In this document: positions 14,926-17,732 of the stretch, in pieces
Numbering within the stretch: the first letter of the stretch is position 1
Layout of the letters: each line of letters opens with the position of its first letter
DNA from: CAUTXO01 sp963542625
GTDB taxonomy: Bacteria; Campylobacterota; Campylobacteria; Campylobacterales; SZUA-545
Assembly (NCBI GenBank): GCA_963542625.1
Contig: CAUTXO010000030.1
Location: forward strand, 1-17,732
Length of the DNA stretch: 17,732 nt
Reading direction: 5' to 3'
Notes under the pieces: generated by a model
Databases searched by the model: none
Seen by the model: the letters and a program-made list of their open reading frames with translations, nothing else
What the model was told of the DNA's origin: nothing
Translations under genes and position numbers: made by a program

Positions 14926-15030
14926 ATGGATAAAGTATATAAATCGCCCCCCCCCCCCCGCCGCACCGGTGCAGGAGCAGGAGACGCTTGGGGAGTGCTC
15001 AATCTCGGTAGTTGTTCCTTGCTACAATGA
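14926..15030 (+). other. Phase-OFF reading frame from the likely native gtrB ATG through the C13 tract
   Basis: The ATG at 14926-14928 has an AAAGAAAG-like site upstream. It reads MDKVYKS, four Pro from the C tract, then an out-of-frame tail to TGA at 15028-15030 (34 codons). With 12 or 15 C instead of 13, the same ATG would read MDKVYKSPPPPAAPVQEQET and continue straight into the glycosyltransferase. In the glycosyltransferase frame the first upstream stop is TAA at 14924-14926, and no ATG, GTG or TTG lies between it and 14969. So 14926 is the only good start that could serve the gene. Confidence 0.7.
14947..14959. repeat. C13 homopolymer tract in the 5' coding region of gtrB
   Basis: Thirteen C lie 18 bases after the ATG at 14926. 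It encodes a run of Pro in any frame, so length changes shift the frame without damaging the protein. Such a 5' coding poly-C tract is a standard slipped-strand switch. The exact length in a single assembly can be wrong or mixed, so the ON/OFF state given here is provisional. Confidence 0.95.
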
Positions 15031-15976
15031 AGAAGAAACACTCCAAGCGTTTTACACAGAAGTTGGCAAGATCCTAGATAAGATCCGGCTCAATATTGAC
15101 GCCGGGCTCACTCACGAATTCATTTTTATTGATGACGGCAGCCGCGACAAAACAGCCGCAAAGGTTGCGAGCCTACACGCGCAAGATCCTAACGTGCGGC
15201 TCATCAAATTCTCACGCAACTTCGGCAAAGAAGCAGCCATTTTAGCCGGCTTAAAAGCCGCGCGCGGCAAATGCACCGTGCTAATGGACGCGGACTTGCA
15301 AGATCCGCCATATTTGGTGGAGCAAATGTATCAGATCTACCGCCAAGGCAAGGCAAAAATCATCTACGCAAAAAGAAGCGACAGAAAGGGCGAGAGCTTT
15401 TTAAAGGCGCAGCTTAGCGAGATGTTCTACAAGATCTCTAATTTTTTATCAGACGTAAAGATTGAGTCTGGCGTGCGGGACTTTCGCCTAATGGACGCCG
15501 CCGTGGTGCGCGAGCTTGTGAAAATGGGCGAGTATCACCGCTTTAGCAAGATGATGTTTGCGTGGGTGGGCTTTGAGCGCGCACGGCTAGAATACGACTA
15601 CCAACCGCGTATGGCTGGCACAAGCGGCTGGAATTTTGCAAAGCTTTTCAACTACGCCATAGAAGGGCTCGTGAGCTTTTCCACAAGGCCAATCAAGCTG
15701 GCGTTTTGGGTGGGGCTAGCAATTAGCTTTGCGTCTGGGCTTTACGGCGCGTTCATTGTGCTAAGCACACTAATCTGGGGCAACGACGTAAAAGGCTACG
15801 CCTCTATGGTAACAATCGTTCTCTTTCTAGGCGGCGTGCAGCTTGTCTTTCTTGGGGTTGCCGGGCAATACATCGCGCGGATCTACGAGGAAGTCAAGCG
15901 CCGCCCGCATTTTATAGTTGAAGAAGAGATAGACACAAACACTTTACAAAACCCACAAGAAAAGGACACAAAATGA
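14969..15976 (+). CDS. gtrB: GtrB-like undecaprenyl-phosphate glycosyltransferase (GT2, DPM1-like)
   Basis: This enzyme transfers a sugar, usually glucose from UDP-glucose, to undecaprenyl phosphate on the cytoplasmic face, the first step of gtr-type glycan modification. Residues 13-230 are a GT2 domain: ISVVVPCYNEEETL, FIFIDDGSRDKT, RLIKFSRNFGKEAAILAGL, the metal site MDADLQDPP, and FRLMDAAVVREL. Two C-terminal membrane segments follow (IKLAFWVGLAISFASGLYGAF and VTIVLFLGGVQLVFLGVAGQYIA), then RIYEEVKRRP, as expected. The frame as sequenced allows only a GTG start at 14969, with no ribosome binding site. The native start is more likely the ATG at 14926, out of frame through C13. From the GTG the domain would still be complete, so weak expression cannot be excluded. 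It overlaps the next gene by 4 bp. Confidence 0.9.
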   Translation: MQEQETLGECSISVVVPCYNEEETLQAFYTEVGKILDKIRLNIDAGLTHEFIFIDDGSRDKTAAKVASLHAQDPNVRLIKFSRNFGKEAAILAGLKAARGKCTVLMDADLQDPPYLVEQMYQIYRQGKAKIIYAKRSDRKGESFLKAQLSEMFYKISNFLSDVKIESGVRDFRLMDAAVVRELVKMGEYHRFSKMMFAWVGFERARLEYDYQPRMAGTSGWNFAKLFNYAIEGLVSFSTRPIKLAFWVGLAISFASGLYGAFIVLSTLIWGNDVKGYASMVTIVLFLGGVQLVFLGVAGQYIARIYEEVKRRPHFIVEEEIDTNTLQNPQEKDTK

Positions 15977-17478
15977 AGTTGCTTTCTTTTGCTTCAAATC
16001 TCACGCAAAACGCACCCGCGCTTTTAAAAAAAGAATGGATCTTTGCGCTGGCTGTCGTGCGGGAGTTTATGCGCCAAAAAGATCTTTGGAAATATTTTGC
16101 CTTTATGTATGCCGTTTATTTTGTTGGGTATCTTGGCTTGCTTATTGCCGATGTTTATTATATTGACGATCTAGGGCGCTCGCAGTCTGGCTACCACAAC
16201 TACGGCTTTAGCAGGCATTTAGCAAATGGGCTATCAACGCTAATCCACCTAAACAGGCACAGCACGGATATTTCGCCGATAACACAGTTAATTGCCATTG
16301 GCTTTATAAGCTTTGGATCTTTAATGCTTGCAAAAGTCGTGCGAAAGAGATTGTCGTATTTTGCCTTACTTGCAAGTGCGCCGCTTGGGCTTAGCCCGTT
16401 TTTCTTAGAAAACATTAGCTACAAGTTTGACTCACCCGGTATGGCTCTAGCCATTGCAGCGCCTATCTTTGCCTTTTTATTTATAAGGCGCAATCTTGCA
16501 TTTTTTGGCGCTTCATTCTTAAGCGTTTTGATTGCGCTTAATTCCTATCAAGCCGCAAATTCTGTATATATCGTGCTTGGTTTATTTGTGCTGTTTGAAG
16601 CGCTAACAAGAGCTAGCAGTTGGAGCAAGATCTTAGCGCGCGCAGCCACAATCGCATTTTCTTATCTTTTTACCCTTGGCTTTTACAAGCTCGTTTTGGT
16701 AAAAGAAGTTGATACATACGTAAGCTCTGGCATTATAAAGCACAATATTATTCACAGCCTTTATCAAAACACCCTAAGAATGCTTGGGATTTACAATGAC
16801 GCAATTTTTAAAACGGACTATGCATATATTTTAGGTGTAGCCGTGCTGGCTTTTTTGTTTTACGCCGTCAAAACATCAAAAATTAACAAAATAAACGCCA
16901 TTATTTGGGGCGCCCTATTTGCAATCTTTGCGGTTTTATTCAGCCAAGGCTCGTATTTGCTGCTAGAAAAACCGCTATGGGCGCCAAGAGCTTTTAACGG
17001 CATAGGCGTTGCTATGGCAATAGTTTTTGTGTATGCCACTGGCGCAAAAATCGGTAAAGCAGCGGCAATTTTTGGCGCCTTGTTCTTAGTTAATCAAGCC
17101 GCGTCTTACGCAAACGCCCTAAAAGCACAAGACGAATACGCCAAAATACGTATGGTGCTTATGATGCAAACCCTAAACACTATGACTTCAAATGATAACT
17201 TCCAAGTTTATATCGCGAGTGGGTACATCAGAAATTCGCCCGTTGTAAATAACGCAAGAGAAACCTTTCCGCTCATAGACAATCTGGTTTTTCAGCGTTT
17301 AGGCTCGGCTTGGTCTTGGAGCGCTTCGCGCAACTTTACAAACCTTGGGTTTAGCGGCAGCTACGTTTTAGAACCGTGTTTTAACGCTAACAACAAGATA
17401 ATTTCCGAGCAAGATACACTCTTGCATAAGATCGTCAAATACGATAACAATTGCTTTGTGGTAAATTTTAAGTATTGA
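15973..17478 (+). CDS. GtrII-family glucosyltransferase-like membrane protein (type-specific gtr enzyme)
   Basis: A 501-residue protein with about ten membrane segments. It carries the GtrII signature near the N-terminus: LLIADVYYIDDLGRSQSGYHNYGFSRHLANGL, followed by STDISPITQLIAIGF. In gtr systems this third enzyme takes the sugar from the flipped lipid carrier and adds it to a cell-surface glycan such as O-antigen; the acidic IDD and DISP residues are thought to act in catalysis. The C-terminal 80 residues are a soluble, probably periplasmic, tail. The ATG overlaps the gtrB stop (ATGA). The gene reads as more AT-rich than its neighbours, has few RGATCY sites late in the gene, and its tail ends in an Asn-rich stretch, which fits the diversifying member of the operon. 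The linkage made cannot be predicted. Confidence 0.88.
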   Translation: MKLLSFASNLTQNAPALLKKEWIFALAVVREFMRQKDLWKYFAFMYAVYFVGYLGLLIADVYYIDDLGRSQSGYHNYGFSRHLANGLSTLIHLNRHSTDISPITQLIAIGFISFGSLMLAKVVRKRLSYFALLASAPLGLSPFFLENISYKFDSPGMALAIAAPIFAFLFIRRNLAFFGASFLSVLIALNSYQAANSVYIVLGLFVLFEALTRASSWSKILARAATIAFSYLFTLGFYKLVLVKEVDTYVSSGIIKHNIIHSLYQNTLRMLGIYNDAIFKTDYAYILGVAVLAFLFYAVKTSKINKINAIIWGALFAIFAVLFSQGSYLLLEKPLWAPRAFNGIGVAMAIVFVYATGAKIGKAAAIFGALFLVNQAASYANALKAQDEYAKIRMVLMMQTLNTMTSNDNFQVYIASGYIRNSPVVNNARETFPLIDNLVFQRLGSAWSWSASRNFTNLGFSGSYVLEPCFNANNKIISEQDTLLHKIVKYDNNCFVVNFKY

Positions 17479-17732
17479 ATAGTTTTACACTTTATCTAGG
17501 CGTCGGCGTTTTAAACACCCTTGTGGGTTTTGGCGTGATCTTTGGGCTAATGCTAGCTGGGCTTAGCCCAGAGCTATCCAACGCAAGCGGCTACGCGGTT
17601 GGCGTTGTGTTTTCATACGCGATGAATAAGTTTTTTACATTCAAGGCGCGCGGCAAAAGCAAGGCGGAGTTTTTGCGCTTTGGCGCGGCTATGCTTTTTG
17701 CCTACGCGCTAAACTTTGTGGCGCTAAAAATA
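17475..17732 (+). CDS. gtrA: GtrA-family flippase (partial, cut by window end)
   Basis: Eighty-six codons are visible, running off the window. The TTG start at 17475 overlaps the preceding stop by 4 bp (TTGA). The translation begins MNSFTLYLGVGVLNTLVGFG, then SGYAVGVVFSYAMNKFFTFK and FLRFGAAMLFAYALNF. This matches the GtrA pattern of a Y-x-G-x-G-x-x-N-T segment, then N-K-F-F-T-F, in a four-helix protein of about 120-150 residues. GtrA is thought to flip the undecaprenyl-phosphate sugar made by GtrB to the periplasmic side. With the two preceding genes it completes a three-gene gtr cassette, here in the order B, transferase, A rather than the more familiar A, B, transferase. Confidence 0.88.
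   Translation, partial: MNSFTLYLGVGVLNTLVGFGVIFGLMLAGLSPELSNASGYAVGVVFSYAMNKFFTFKARGKSKAEFLRFGAAMLFAYALNFVALKI

Overview
The window most likely comes from a member of the Campylobacterales (Helicobacter/Campylobacter/Wolinella relatives) with mid-range GC. The reasons are the gene families, long G/C homopolymer tracts of the phase-variation kind, strong TATAAT-type -10 boxes with poor -35 boxes, and an exporter operon (TolC-like, HlyD-like, two ABC-2 permeases, no ATPase) laid out like the HP1489-HP1486 set I recall from H. pylori. The genus cannot be fixed from the sequence alone.

Layout. Bases 1-92 hold what looks like the 3' end of a plus-strand gene. Bases 93-375 are a non-coding stretch between convergent gene ends, crowded with RGATCY palindromes. 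Bases 376-3110 (minus) are an envelope operon: two tandem PEGA-domain proteins, a small secreted CxxC protein and a DUF4105 (Lnb-like) protein. It is headed by a promoter whose -10 box abuts an 11-G tract. Bases 3226-6747 (minus) carry an M3A oligopeptidase and recJ, fused TAA-ATG. Bases 6814-7248 (plus) encode a small predicted outer-membrane protein that may be leaderless.

Bases 7297-14841 (plus) read as one long operon. A tripartite TRAP transporter (small permease, large permease, Tat-exported binding protein with the TakP 2-oxoacid ligand residues) is followed after 2 bp by tolC-like, hlyD-like and two ABC-2 permease genes. Between hlyD and the first permease lies a 235-bp insert dense in RGATCY, which keeps a reading frame bridging both genes. 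Bases 14926-17732 (plus) hold a gtr-type glycan-modification operon in the order gtrB, GtrII-like transferase, gtrA (cut by the window end). Its first gene carries a C13 tract just after the likely ATG. As sequenced, that tract puts the ATG out of frame, so the gene is probably phase-OFF.

The main themes are two independent homopolymer switches, one at a promoter and one inside a 5' coding region, each controlling an envelope-facing operon, and a window-wide excess of the palindrome RGATCY with two dense clusters. No RNA gene, CRISPR array or insertion sequence was seen. All counts were made by eye.
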